Assembly (NCBI GenBank): GCA_017625435.1
Contig: JAGAKX010000015.1
Location: forward strand, 1 to 64,000
DNA: 64,000 nucleotides
Source of the DNA: Clostridia bacterium
Lineage (GTDB): Bacteria; Bacillota; Clostridia; Oscillospirales; Acutalibacteraceae
Direction: 5' to 3'
Shown here: positions 1-8,475 of the stretch, piece after piece
How positions within the stretch are numbered: the first letter of the stretch is position 1
Layout of the letters: every line of letters starts with the position of its first letter
Program-made: the position numbers and the translations under genes
Notes under the pieces: model-generated
The model's database searches: none
Told to the model about the DNA's origin: nothing
Seen by the model: the letters and a program-made list of their open reading frames with translations, nothing else

Positions 1-1
1 C

Positions 2-2473
2 AAGGCACAGACAATTGGAGCGCAGGCGTTTGGCTATACAGCACTTACATCAGTAGAATTTCCCGAATTGACGACGATCCCCACTGATATGTTCAGCGGC
101 ACCTGGACCTTGTCCTCTGCCAAATTCCCGAAGGTGACGACCATTGAACAGAACGGATTGCTGATTGGAGCAAAATTTAATCCCGAAAATAATCCCACGC
201 CCTTCCCGCTGGAGCTGACCGCTGAGGGCGACATCACCTTCAATGGCAGTTATCATTTCAACATTGCATCGCAGAATTACTCCGGTAAGGTCGATTTGGT
301 GCTGTGCTGCGATAAGGCAGACAAAGTGACCAAGAACGAAGACGGTACAGCGACCTGGCAGGTAAGAGATGACCTGAGCTACACCTTCAAATCCATCACA
401 TTTAAGCATAGCTACACAGACGGCGTTTGTGACAACTGCGAATATGCTTGTCCTCACGAAAATGAAACAGGCGATACCTGTTCAGTCTGCGGTGCAACTA
501 TCAGGTTTGCCACAATCACCGGTGTAAGCATAAATGTAGATGGTGTAATATACACAAGCGACAACACTTCTGCAGAAAATCCTGCTGTCATTAATCCTGA
601 CAGTGTTGTAACCGTTACCGTGACAGGTGAGAATTTCGACCTTCTGCCTGCGGGTCCCGAAAATGCTGTGATCGGCTTCACTTATTTTGGTCATAACTTG
701 GAATGTCTGTATAACAATCCCTCCAAATTTGATATAGATACAGTGAATAATACTGTAAGCTTTCCTGCAAATTATAATGTTCTGAGTCAGGCAACAACCG
801 CTTCGGAGCTTACATATACCAATGATGATTGGCATACTGATATCGGCTCAGGTGTGTATGTGATTTATATTGACAAAAAAGATATTGCCGATACACTCAT
901 TACACTTGACAACACAGAATTTATCTATAGCGGCAACCCGATTGAGCCGACAGTTTTAGTTATGGCTGACAGTCAGGCTCTTATGGAGGGTGAACACTAT
1001 ACTCTTACTTTTGAAAGCAATGTTAACGCAGGTACAGCAAGCGTAACCGTTAAAGGTATCGGTGATTATACAGGCGAGGTAACAAAAGATTTCACAATCA
1101 CAAAGGCTTATTACGACTTAACTGCTCCCACCCCCAATACACTTACATATAAAGGAGAAGATCAGTATCTTGTCTCTGCAGGTACTGTCGAGGGTGCTTA
1201 TTTCGAATACAGCCTTGACGGTGCAAGCTGGTCAACAAGTATTCCTCAGGCAAAGGATGTAGGCAACTACACAGTTTATTACAGAGTTCTTGCTGATGAA
1301 AACCACTATGGCATTGAGGGTACTGTTGATGTAACTATCAAGGAATGTCCTCACGAATGGAATGATGGCGTACTCACAAGACCCGTATATGATGCGGTTC
1401 TCGGCTCAAAGGACGGTTATTACACCTACACCTGCACTCTTTGCTGTGAAGAAAAGACAGAAACTGTAAAGAGCGCCGACTACTCAGCTTATGAAGCTGT
1501 TTCAGAAGAAATCAATGTTTTACTTCAGTCTGATGACCTTACTTCCGAAGCAAAGCAGGCAATCTATTCAGCAGCTAATGAATGCGGACATCTCTCCAAT
1601 GACCTTACGGAAAGCGAGCAGAATATAGTTGACGATTTAGTTGCAGAGCTTGAAAAAATCGTTGCTGATGCAGATGAAAAAATCGCAAGCGGCGAATATG
1701 TAAAGATTGACGGCATAAAGGAATACAATAAAATTGCCGGTGCTCTTGATGCAGAGCTTATGGAAAACTATTCACAGGAAGAAATTGCAGCTTTGGCAGA
1801 AAAGGCAGGCGATGAGATTAATGCACGTCTTGATGAGATTATTGAAAAAGCCGAGGCTCTCACCGGCTCAGTAGCTGAAAACAAAGATGCTCTTGCTGAA
1901 ATTGAGTCAGAAATGAAAGTGTTGTACGGAGAAATTAAAAACTGCCTTGACGGTGTACACAACGGCTTTGTTTACGAAGTAACCGAAGAAGCAAAGTGCG
2001 AAGTGAATGCAATCGAATCAGCCACCTGCACACTCTGCGGTGAAACAGACGAAAGAGAAGTCGAAGGCTCGGCTCTCGAGCACTCCTTCACAAAGTACGA
2101 AGTAACCGAAGAAGCCAAGTGCGGTGTTGAAGGCAAGGAAATTTCTTATTGCGACAACGGCTGCGGTGCAACAGATGAAAAGGAAATCCCTGCACTCGAA
2201 CATATTGACGAAGACGGCGACTATCTCTGTGACCACGGCTGCGGACACGAGTTTGAGAAGCCTGCAGAACCCGACACACCGGATACTCCCGACGAGCCCG
2301 ACACACCGGATACACCCGATGAACCCACAGACGAAGCTTGTGACCACCTTTGTCACAAGGACGGTCTTCTCGGATTCTTCTGGAAAATAGCTTGCTTCTT
2401 CTTCAGACTCTTTAATATTCAGCAGTATTGCGATTGCGGTGAACTGCACTATGAAAAGGCAATCATCGGATAA
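2..2473 (+). CDS. Large cell-surface protein, 5' end outside the window
   Basis: The reading frame is open from base 2, so the true start lies upstream; 823 residues are visible. The first ~100 residues look like the end of a BspA-type leucine-rich repeat block (phrases such as LTSVEFPELTTI). Then come CxxC clusters (CDNCEYACP, CSVCGA), an Ig-like bacterial repeat (around visible residues 300-440, with IYSGNPIEPTV and GIGDYTGEVTKDFTI), a Glu/Lys-rich probable helical stretch, two more repeats starting YEVTEEAKC, a PDTPDEP linker and a Cys/His-rich C-terminus beginning CDHLCHKDG with an aromatic helix before CDCGELHY. No LPXTG motif is seen. Probably exported and adhesive; the function is inferred from architecture only. 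A hairpin terminator follows. Confidence 0.75.
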   Translation, partial: KAQTIGAQAFGYTALTSVEFPELTTIPTDMFSGTWTLSSAKFPKVTTIEQNGLLIGAKFNPENNPTPFPLELTAEGDITFNGSYHFNIASQNYSGKVDLVLCCDKADKVTKNEDGTATWQVRDDLSYTFKSITFKHSYTDGVCDNCEYACPHENETGDTCSVCGATIRFATITGVSINVDGVIYTSDNTSAENPAVINPDSVVTVTVTGENFDLLPAGPENAVIGFTYFGHNLECLYNNPSKFDIDTVNNTVSFPANYNVLSQATTASELTYTNDDWHTDIGSGVYVIYIDKKDIADTLITLDNTEFIYSGNPIEPTVLVMADSQALMEGEHYTLTFESNVNAGTASVTVKGIGDYTGEVTKDFTITKAYYDLTAPTPNTLTYKGEDQYLVSAGTVEGAYFEYSLDGASWSTSIPQAKDVGNYTVYYRVLADENHYGIEGTVDVTIKECPHEWNDGVLTRPVYDAVLGSKDGYYTYTCTLCCEEKTETVKSADYSAYEAVSEEINVLLQSDDLTSEAKQAIYSAANECGHLSNDLTESEQNIVDDLVAELEKIVADADEKIASGEYVKIDGIKEYNKIAGALDAELMENYSQEEIAALAEKAGDEINARLDEIIEKAEALTGSVAENKDALAEIESEMKVLYGEIKNCLDGVHNGFVYEVTEEAKCEVNAIESATCTLCGETDEREVEGSALEHSFTKYEVTEEAKCGVEGKEISYCDNGCGATDEKEIPALEHIDEDGDYLCDHGCGHEFEKPAEPDTPDTPDEPDTPDTPDEPTDEACDHLCHKDGLLGFFWKIACFFFRLFNIQQYCDCGELHYEKAIIG

Positions 2474-2492
2474 AGCTTAATAAACTGAATTC

Positions 2493-2523
2493 ACCGCCGG
2501 GGAAGTACTCCTCGGCGGTTTTT
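2493..2523 (+). terminator. Rho-independent terminator of the surface protein gene
   Basis: ACCGCCG at 2493-2499 pairs with CGGCGGT at 2513-2519, extended by GGGA/CTCC-type pairs around a five-base loop, and is followed by a run of T. Confidence 0.85.
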
Positions 2524-2605
2524 CTTGCATTGCCACGCTCAGAACCGTCGGGCAAAGAAGTGAAAAAGCAAAGTGAAGAAATGCAGGCGGGATACCTGTA
2601 CCCGA

Positions 2606-2634
2606 TTGTAATTTTATATTATGTATGGTATAAT
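2606..2634 (+). promoter_or_regulatory. Strong sigma-70-type promoter with extended -10
   Basis: TTGTAA (2606-2611), 17-bp spacer, TATAAT (2629-2634) with TGG just before the -10. It lies in a 314-base stretch (2474-2787) whose only other contents are the terminator above and the short reading frame at 2665. It should drive the orphan gene at 2788. Confidence 0.7.
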
Positions 2635-2664
2635 AATTTCGACAAAAACAATTTAGGTGAAAAT

Positions 2665-2724
2665 ATGTCTTATAATAAACAGTTAATGGAATTTCTTTTC
2701 TTTAGAATGGTAGTGATAAGCTGA
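2665..2724 (+). CDS. 19-codon reading frame, leader peptide or gene remnant
   Basis: ATG at 2665 follows a good ribosome site (AGGTGA, 5-bp gap) and sits about 25 bases after the predicted transcription start. It encodes MSYNKQLMEFLFFRMVVIS and stops. No continuation in another frame was seen beyond a few codons. It could be a translated leader for the gene at 2788 or the surviving front end of a decayed gene. I cannot decide between these. Confidence 0.3.
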   Translation: MSYNKQLMEFLFFRMVVIS

Positions 2725-2787
2725 ACATCTTTGTCAGAAAATAGAGACCGATGAATTATTGTTAACCGATATAAAGAGGTGATTTCT

Positions 2788-3258
2788 GTGACAGAAAGCA
2801 GCGTTTGGAAAAAAGCACAAAGCGTAGAACTGAAAGTATCTGAAAATATCCGACCTGAATTCAATATTTGGTTTGATAAAAGAATACCTGAGGAAGTTGA
2901 GCAGGAGCTTCGTTCTTTTGTAATATGGATAGAGCATAATTACTCAATACCTATTACTTTACAGGTAGATTTTGAATATAAACACTATTTAATCAGTCGT
3001 GAAGGCAAGCGTGTCGGGTATTTGTTTTACTGGACTGACTTTTGTTCCTATCCTGTTTTTAACAATACAGAGGATGTTTCTGAGATACGTCTGCCTGTCA
3101 GAACAGAGCACAGCACTATTGAAGAAATTTTGACTTCCTTTATAGAGGCAATTACTGTATACTATGCTTGGATTTGCAATGAGATATATGAAGGATATCT
3201 GCCGGATGAAGAGGATACGGAAGAAATATTGCAATTGTATCTGTCTGGCCGCAGATAG
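2788..3258 (+). CDS. Hypothetical protein, 156 aa
   Basis: Unrecognised. The GTG at 2788 is chosen because GAGGTGA ends five bases upstream; an in-frame GTG at 2779 overlaps that site and is less likely. The product is acidic and aromatic-rich (DFCSYPVF, ITVYYAWICNEIYEGYL), with no signal peptide or membrane segment, so a cytoplasmic location is likely. It has its own strong promoter. Base composition is more AT-rich than the genes to its right, which would fit an accessory gene. No function is proposed. Confidence 0.6.
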   Translation: MTESSVWKKAQSVELKVSENIRPEFNIWFDKRIPEEVEQELRSFVIWIEHNYSIPITLQVDFEYKHYLISREGKRVGYLFYWTDFCSYPVFNNTEDVSEIRLPVRTEHSTIEEILTSFIEAITVYYAWICNEIYEGYLPDEEDTEEILQLYLSGRR

Positions 3259-3346
3259 ATATATACAATTGGAACAAATAATAATGCTTGACCGGTTTTA
3301 AGATGCCATCAGTTCAAGGAATAAGAATTTACAGGAACGAAAAATT

Positions 3347-4624
3347 ATGATTAATGCTAATGAATACGGCTTTTTGCCCGAAAACAGCCCCCATAAAAAC
3401 TCGGAAGCTCTTCAGAATGCAGTTGACAGGGGAGGGTGCATTCAGGTTGTTACACCCGGTATTTACAGAATATCAGAGCAGATTGAAATCGGTGATAACA
3501 CCTGTCTTGTATTCGGTGAAGGTGTAATTCTTTATCGTGAAGCAAGTGTCAGCGGTATCAACAGATGTGCTTTTATAAATAAAGGTGCCCTCAGGGGTGA
3601 ATATAACAGCAATATTGAAATCAGAGGCTTGCATCTTGAGTGCAACGGTATTGAAAGCAATGACTTCGGTGTTGACAGCCGTATTGCGGGACTGCGTGCA
3701 CAGGTTGCAATGATTTATGTGGAGAATCTGCGAATTGACGGCTTTTGCTGTCACGGTCTGCTTCAGAAGGATTATGCAATTCAGGTAAGTGCATTCAGAA
3801 ATATTGAGCTTAATGATTTGTATATAACAGGAAATAAGGACGGCGTTCATCTTGGCTGGGGCGACGGCTTTGTTATCAGAAACGGCAGATTCCGTACCTT
3901 CGATGACCCCATAGCACTCAATGCCTTTGATTATGCAACCTCAAACACTCATATAGGGTGGATTGAAAACGGAATAATCGAAAACTGTGTTGATCTTGAT
4001 GATAGCTCAACAACAGGATTTTTCTGCAGAATTCTCGGCGGTGCCTGGTGCAGATGGTACAGGGGAATGCAGGTTCAGCACTCTGATACCGTTGCAGTTA
4101 ACGGCAGAACATACCGAGTTCTTATGAATCCTAAGGACGGAAGGCTTTATACCTCAGAAACTGCGCCTTGCCACGAGAAAGGAATTGCGGAATATGACGG
4201 CATAAACTGGGTTGCCGTGCGCGATACGGAGGAATTGAATTGCGGATGCCGAAACATTATAATCCGTAATTGCTTGCTTCAGAAAAAGCGTGATACAGGA
4301 ATCGCGCTAAGCCTTAATTATGATACCTATGCAAGAAGCTTTTACCCCGGGTGTGTATGTGTCCCTCAGAGTGATATTACTCTCGAAAATGTTGTTATTG
4401 AAAACGATGTTGATATTCTGCTTCATTCGACTTACCCTACTGAAAGGGTAACGCTTAAAAATATAGATTTCAAAAATTCAAAGCTGTGCTTTGATGCAGT
4501 ATCACAGGCAGAGGGTATCATTTATCCCGAGGTTGAGATAAAAACGGAAAATGTTATTTTTAACGAAAGCACAGTTAAAGTAAACCCGAAGCATCCCGTA
4601 AAAATTACAGCTGTTTGCAGATAA
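3347..4624 (+). CDS. Right-handed beta-helix protein, GH28/pectinase-like
   Basis: The 425-residue product shows the repeating short-strand pattern of parallel beta-helices (NIEIRGLHL, NLRIDGFCC, NIELNDLYI, NIIIRNCLL, DITLENVVI). The segment DGVHLGWGDGFVIRNG followed by DDPIALNA resembles the DGIH...DD motif of GH28 polygalacturonase-like enzymes. There is no signal peptide, so it would act in the cytoplasm on an imported oligosaccharide, or be a lyase or epimerase of similar fold. An AGGAA ribosome site precedes the ATG. Nearby uronate-degradation genes (5966-10372, opposite strand) make a pectin or uronic-acid-containing substrate plausible, but this is inference. Confidence 0.6.
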   Translation: MINANEYGFLPENSPHKNSEALQNAVDRGGCIQVVTPGIYRISEQIEIGDNTCLVFGEGVILYREASVSGINRCAFINKGALRGEYNSNIEIRGLHLECNGIESNDFGVDSRIAGLRAQVAMIYVENLRIDGFCCHGLLQKDYAIQVSAFRNIELNDLYITGNKDGVHLGWGDGFVIRNGRFRTFDDPIALNAFDYATSNTHIGWIENGIIENCVDLDDSSTTGFFCRILGGAWCRWYRGMQVQHSDTVAVNGRTYRVLMNPKDGRLYTSETAPCHEKGIAEYDGINWVAVRDTEELNCGCRNIIIRNCLLQKKRDTGIALSLNYDTYARSFYPGCVCVPQSDITLENVVIENDVDILLHSTYPTERVTLKNIDFKNSKLCFDAVSQAEGIIYPEVEIKTENVIFNESTVKVNPKHPVKITAVCR

Positions 4625-4641
4625 ACTGAAAATAAAATATC

Positions 4642-4670
4642 TTGATTTTTTCACATATATGTTATAAAAT
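4642..4670 (+). promoter_or_regulatory. Sigma-70-type promoter
   Basis: TTGATT (4642-4647), 17-bp spacer, TAAAAT (4665-4670), 31 bases before the start of the secreted protein gene at 4701. Confidence 0.6.
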
Positions 4671-4700
4671 ACCTTTGAATAAAAATTCAGGAGTGATATT

Positions 4701-5867
4701 ATGAAATCAATTTTCTCTCTTATTCTTATTTTCATTATGGCAATTTCAAATTTCTTTGGTATGTTCGCTGCAGTTCCTGCTGATTTAGCTGTTGCAGAGG
4801 ATGCTTACGAAAAGACAGAGCTTACTTCTGCCGAAAAGGCTCTTCTTACCACGGTTTTTGAAACAGAGACTGCATGGATTGCTTCCTTACAGCTTGAAAA
4901 CGGTGCAATTCCCATGACAAAGAATCCCAACGGTACCGTTACAATGAATCCTTATTTTGCTGACGTTGCCGCACTCGCTCTTCTTGACAATGCAGACAAG
5001 TACGCAGATAATGTCAAGGCATATATGGATTGGCATTTCGCACATCTTAATACAAATGCAACCGACTATAACAGAATGGACGCTACAATTTACGATTACA
5101 ATATTACCCTTGAAAACGGTAAAATCGTAAAGGAAGAAAGCAAGGGCTCTTATGACTCAACTGACTCCTATGCCGCTACATTCCTTACTGTTGTAAATAA
5201 GTATTACGAAAAGACAGGCGATAAGGAATACGTTATCGCAAATGCAAAGGACATCGCAAGGGTAGCAGAGGCTATGCTTTATACTCTTCAGATGGGTCTT
5301 ACCTATGCAAAGCCCGATTATAAGGTAATGTACCTTATGGATAACTGCGAAGTATATGAAGGCTGTGTAAGTGCAGCAAACCTTCTCAAGGTTATAGCTT
5401 CTGAGTCCTCTGATTACGATATCACAAAGACAAAGACAGCTTATGCTGCTCAGTGGATTAAGGACACAGTTGAAAGCAAGATGTGGAATGCCCAGGGCAA
5501 GTACTATGAGCCCGGTCTCTTTACAGACGGCAAGGCAGCATTCGAATTCAAGTGGGACGAATTCTATCCTTGTGCAACCGCACAGCTTTTCCCCATCGTT
5601 CACGGTCTTATCGGTGCTGACACCATCCGTGCAAAGGAGCTTTACGATACCTTCTCCGCAAACTTTGATTGGGCAGGACATAAGATTCCCAGCGAATTCT
5701 GTTGGGGCTCAAACGTATATGCAGCAGCACTTGTAGGCGACGTTGACAGCGTTATCGAGTATATGACAAACTATGCTCCCGGTATGCTTCTTCACAGCTA
5801 TCCTCTTTATAACGCCGATATCGCAAGAGTTGCAATGGCAGCATATACTGTACTTAATGCAGAATAA
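4701..5867 (+). CDS. Secreted protein, possible alpha-helical-barrel glycosidase
   Basis: 388 residues. It starts with a typical export signal (MKS plus a hydrophobic core IFSLILIFIMAISNFFGMF and an AVPA-type cleavage area near residue 30). The mature part is rich in helices with aromatic and Asp clusters (MDWHFAHL, MDNCEVYEGC, KWDEFYPC, HKIPSEFCWG), reminiscent of six-hairpin glycosidase or polysaccharide-lyase scaffolds. I do not recognise the family and no catalytic residues can be assigned. It has its own promoter (4642-4670), ribosome site AGGAGTG and terminator, so it is monocistronic. It may supply sugars for the neighbouring catabolic genes. Confidence 0.6.
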   Translation: MKSIFSLILIFIMAISNFFGMFAAVPADLAVAEDAYEKTELTSAEKALLTTVFETETAWIASLQLENGAIPMTKNPNGTVTMNPYFADVAALALLDNADKYADNVKAYMDWHFAHLNTNATDYNRMDATIYDYNITLENGKIVKEESKGSYDSTDSYAATFLTVVNKYYEKTGDKEYVIANAKDIARVAEAMLYTLQMGLTYAKPDYKVMYLMDNCEVYEGCVSAANLLKVIASESSDYDITKTKTAYAAQWIKDTVESKMWNAQGKYYEPGLFTDGKAAFEFKWDEFYPCATAQLFPIVHGLIGADTIRAKELYDTFSANFDWAGHKIPSEFCWGSNVYAAALVGDVDSVIEYMTNYAPGMLLHSYPLYNADIARVAMAAYTVLNAE

Positions 5868-5886
5868 TTAAATCATCAATTAAAAG

Positions 5887-5911
5887 AGCTCCGGAGTTCC
5901 GGAGCTTTTTC
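5887..5911 (+). terminator. Terminator of the secreted protein gene
   Basis: AGCTCCGG (5887-5894) pairs with CCGGAGCT (5899-5906) and is followed by five T. Confidence 0.85.
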
Positions 5912-5918
5912 TTTGCAT

Positions 5919-5948
5919 AAAAAATATCCCCCCCGACATTCCGGGGGG
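5919..5948 (-). terminator. Terminator of the uronate operon
   Basis: On the minus strand a run of six G/C pairs (5929-5934 with 5943-5948) around a short loop is followed by ATATTTTTT. It sits just beyond the end of eda and faces the terminator of the convergent gene. Confidence 0.8.
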
Positions 5949-5965
5949 AGAGGGGGATAAATAAT

Positions 5966-6577
5966 TTATACGCTTTTTGCAATTTCAACTGCAGCTTTGC
6001 ACTTTTGGGTAATTTCATCGGGTGTGCCCTTCATCATCCAGCTGCCGCCTACTGCAAAAATTTTTTCCCATTTAAGGTATTCGCTGAGATTCTCGTCGGA
6101 AATTCCTCCTGTGGGAAGGAAGTTTACCTGGGGGAATGCTGCTGCAAGAGCCTTCATTGTGGAAAGTCCGCCGTAGTTGGAGCAGGGGAAGAACTTGATT
6201 GTCTTACAGCCGTAAGATATTGCAGTCATAACCTCTGTGGGGGTAACGCATCCGCCGAGATAGGGGATATCCTTTTCGTTACAGTAGGCTGCCACTTCTT
6301 CCGAAAAACCGGGTGATACAATAAATTTTGCACCGAGGTTTATTGCTTCCTCGCATTGTGTCTTGTTTATTACCGTACCTGCACCTACAAGCATTTCGGG
6401 GAATTCTTCAATTGCAATCTTTATTGCCTCACCTGCACAGGCTGTTCTGTATGTGATTTCTGCAATGGGAAGACCGCCCTTTACCATTGCGGCGAGCTTG
6501 GGGCGAACCTCTTCAACGGAATTGAATACCACAACGGGCACTACCTTATACTGACTGATAAATTCATTTGTTGTCAT
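5966..6577 (-). CDS. eda: KDPG/KHG aldolase
   Basis: Cleaves 2-keto-3-deoxy-6-phosphogluconate to pyruvate and glyceraldehyde-3-phosphate, the last step of the uronate branch. 203 residues from the ATG at 6577, which has AGAGGTG ten bases upstream; an in-frame upstream ATG lies inside uxuB and is rejected. Class I aldolase residues are visible: Glu40 in AEITYRT, GAGTV near 66, SPGFSEEV near 89, Schiff-base Lys128 in TIKFFP and the phosphate loop PTGGIS. Length is normal for the family. Last gene of the five-gene operon; 10 bases separate it from uxuB. Confidence 0.95.
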   Translation of the reverse strand: MTTNEFISQYKVVPVVVFNSVEEVRPKLAAMVKGGLPIAEITYRTACAGEAIKIAIEEFPEMLVGAGTVINKTQCEEAINLGAKFIVSPGFSEEVAAYCNEKDIPYLGGCVTPTEVMTAISYGCKTIKFFPCSNYGGLSTMKALAAAFPQVNFLPTGGISDENLSEYLKWEKIFAVGGSWMMKGTPDEITQKCKAAVEIAKSV

Positions 6578-6587
6578 AATGCACCTC

Positions 6588-7421
6588 TTATACACCGCTG
6601 TATGCGTTGAAGCCGCCGTCAACGGGAATTACTACACCTGTGATGAATCCGCTGGCCCCGTCATCAGCGAGGAAGAGAAGGGAACCGATAAGCTCGCTTA
6701 CGTCACCGAAGCGGTTCATGGGAGTTCCTGAAAGAATCTTGTGTGAACGGGGAGTGGGGTTGCCGTCCTTATCAAAAAGGAGAGCTCTGTTCTGATTACC
6801 TACAAAGAAGCCGGGAGCAATTGCGTTGCAACGGATTCCCATAGGAGCAAAGTGAACTGCAAGCCATTCTGTAAAGTTTGAAATACCTGCCTTTGCAGCT
6901 GAGTATGCGGGGATTTTTGTAAGAGGATGGTAAGCATTCATAGAAGAGATGTTTATAATATTACCGCCCGTTGCCAGCATATCCTCTGCAAAAACCTGAG
7001 TTACAAGGAATGCGGAAGTGATATTGAGGTCAAATACGAACTTAAGGCCTGCTTCATCAAGGTCAAAGAAGGTTTTTACCTCTTCGCCGATGTCGGGAGT
7101 CATATATTCGTTGTCTGTGGTGGCCTTGGGATTGTTTCCGCCGGCACCGTTGACAAGGAAGTTAACCTTGCCGAACTTTTCATTTATGGCCTTTTTTGCG
7201 GCAATTATTGAATCCTTTGAAAGTGCGTTTGTTTCAACTGCAAGTGCATTTTCACCTATTTTGTCGGCAACTGCCTTTGCTGCTTCATAGTTTATGTCAA
7301 GAAGAGCTACCTTTGCACCGCAAAGAGCCATAGCCTCTGCAAACTGACTGATAATAGCTCCGCCGGCTCCCGTAAGGGCTACTACTTTGTCCGATAAATC
7401 AACATTAAAGGGAAGTTTCAT
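6588..7421 (-). CDS. uxuB: Fructuronate reductase (D-mannonate oxidoreductase), SDR type
   Basis: Short-chain dehydrogenase of 277 residues, reducing D-fructuronate to D-mannonate with NAD(P)H. The nucleotide loop TGAGGAI is at residues 18-24, the NGAGG segment near 90 is the SDR NAG equivalent, NISSMN holds the catalytic Ser, YSAAK is the Tyr-Lys pair and the PGFF segment follows. The insert after NGAGG is typical of the YjmF/UxuB subgroup of Firmicutes. One base separates it from uxuA, so translation is probably coupled. Other sugar-acid SDRs are possible, but the operon fixes the assignment well. Confidence 0.88.
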   Translation of the reverse strand: MKLPFNVDLSDKVVALTGAGGAIISQFAEAMALCGAKVALLDINYEAAKAVADKIGENALAVETNALSKDSIIAAKKAINEKFGKVNFLVNGAGGNNPKATTDNEYMTPDIGEEVKTFFDLDEAGLKFVFDLNITSAFLVTQVFAEDMLATGGNIINISSMNAYHPLTKIPAYSAAKAGISNFTEWLAVHFAPMGIRCNAIAPGFFVGNQNRALLFDKDGNPTPRSHKILSGTPMNRFGDVSELIGSLLFLADDGASGFITGVVIPVDGGFNAYSGV

Positions 7422-7422
7422 A

Positions 7423-8463
7423 TTATTTTGCTCCTTTTTCTATAGCTTCAAATAGTCCGTTGATGTAGCAGGCACCGAGTGCTCTGTCAAAAAGACCGTA
7501 GCCGGGCTTGCCCTGCTCGCCCCAGATATTTCTTCCGTGGTCGGGACGGACATACTCTGTAAATCCGCCTTCAACAAGAGCCTTTACAATACCGTAAATA
7601 TCAAGACTGCCGGCTTCTGTGAGGTGTGCGGTTTCTCTGAAATCAAGCTCGTTTGAATATGCAATGTTTCTTATATGTGCGAAATGGATTTTGTTTCTCT
7701 TTGAATACTCGTAAGCCATTTCAATAAGGTCGTTATTTCTTCCGGCCCCCAGAGAGCCTGTGCAGAAGGTGATACCGTTTGTGTCATCGGGTACTGCCGC
7801 AAAAAGTCTTTCATAGTCTTCCTTGCAGGAGATGATGCGGGGGAGTCCGAAAACATCCCACGGCGGGTCATCGGGATGAATAGCCATATTAACGCCAACC
7901 TCGTTACAAACGGGGATAATCTTTTTAAGGAAGTAAACAAGGTTGTCGAAAAGCTGCTCGTGAGACATATCCTTGTAGCTGTCAAGAAGAGCATTGAGCT
8001 CATCGGCGGTGTAGCTTTCGTCCCAGCCGGGAAGGGAAAGATTCTTGGGGTCAAGGCTCATAATCTCTTCGTGACTGTAAGAAAGACTGTTTGAGCCGTC
8101 CTCTGCAACAGTCTTGAGATTTGTTCTCAGCCAGTCGAAAACGGGCATAAAGTTATAGCAGATGCACTTTACTCCGACCTCGGCAAGGCGTCTTATATTT
8201 TCACAGTAGTTTTCAATATATTCGTCACGGCGTCCTCTGCCGAGCTTTATATCCTCGTGAACGGGAACGGATTCGATAACTTCCATTTCAAGCCCTGCCT
8301 CGTCACACATCTTTTTAAGAGAGGCAATTGTTTCACGGCTCCATACGTTACCTACGGGGGTATCGTAAACTGCTGTGACAACACCTGTCATTCCGGGAAT
8401 CTGCTTGATTTTTTCGAGGGAGATACTGTCGTTGGGACCGTACCAGCGAAAAGTCATTTTCAT
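7423..8463 (-). CDS. uxuA: Mannonate dehydratase
   Basis: Dehydrates D-mannonate to 2-keto-3-deoxy-D-gluconate. The 346-residue TIM-barrel protein starts MKMTFRWYGPNDSISL, a family hallmark, and contains the metal and substrate segments MAIHPDDPPW, FCTGSLGAG, HIRNI and YVRPDHGRNIW. Length matches the bacterial UxuA family. Ribosome site GGAGA lies upstream of the ATG. It sits between kdgK (12-base gap) and uxuB in the same operon. Confidence 0.95.
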   Translation of the reverse strand: MKMTFRWYGPNDSISLEKIKQIPGMTGVVTAVYDTPVGNVWSRETIASLKKMCDEAGLEMEVIESVPVHEDIKLGRGRRDEYIENYCENIRRLAEVGVKCICYNFMPVFDWLRTNLKTVAEDGSNSLSYSHEEIMSLDPKNLSLPGWDESYTADELNALLDSYKDMSHEQLFDNLVYFLKKIIPVCNEVGVNMAIHPDDPPWDVFGLPRIISCKEDYERLFAAVPDDTNGITFCTGSLGAGRNNDLIEMAYEYSKRNKIHFAHIRNIAYSNELDFRETAHLTEAGSLDIYGIVKALVEGGFTEYVRPDHGRNIWGEQGKPGYGLFDRALGACYINGLFEAIEKGAK

Positions 8464-8475
8464 AAGCGCGTCTCC

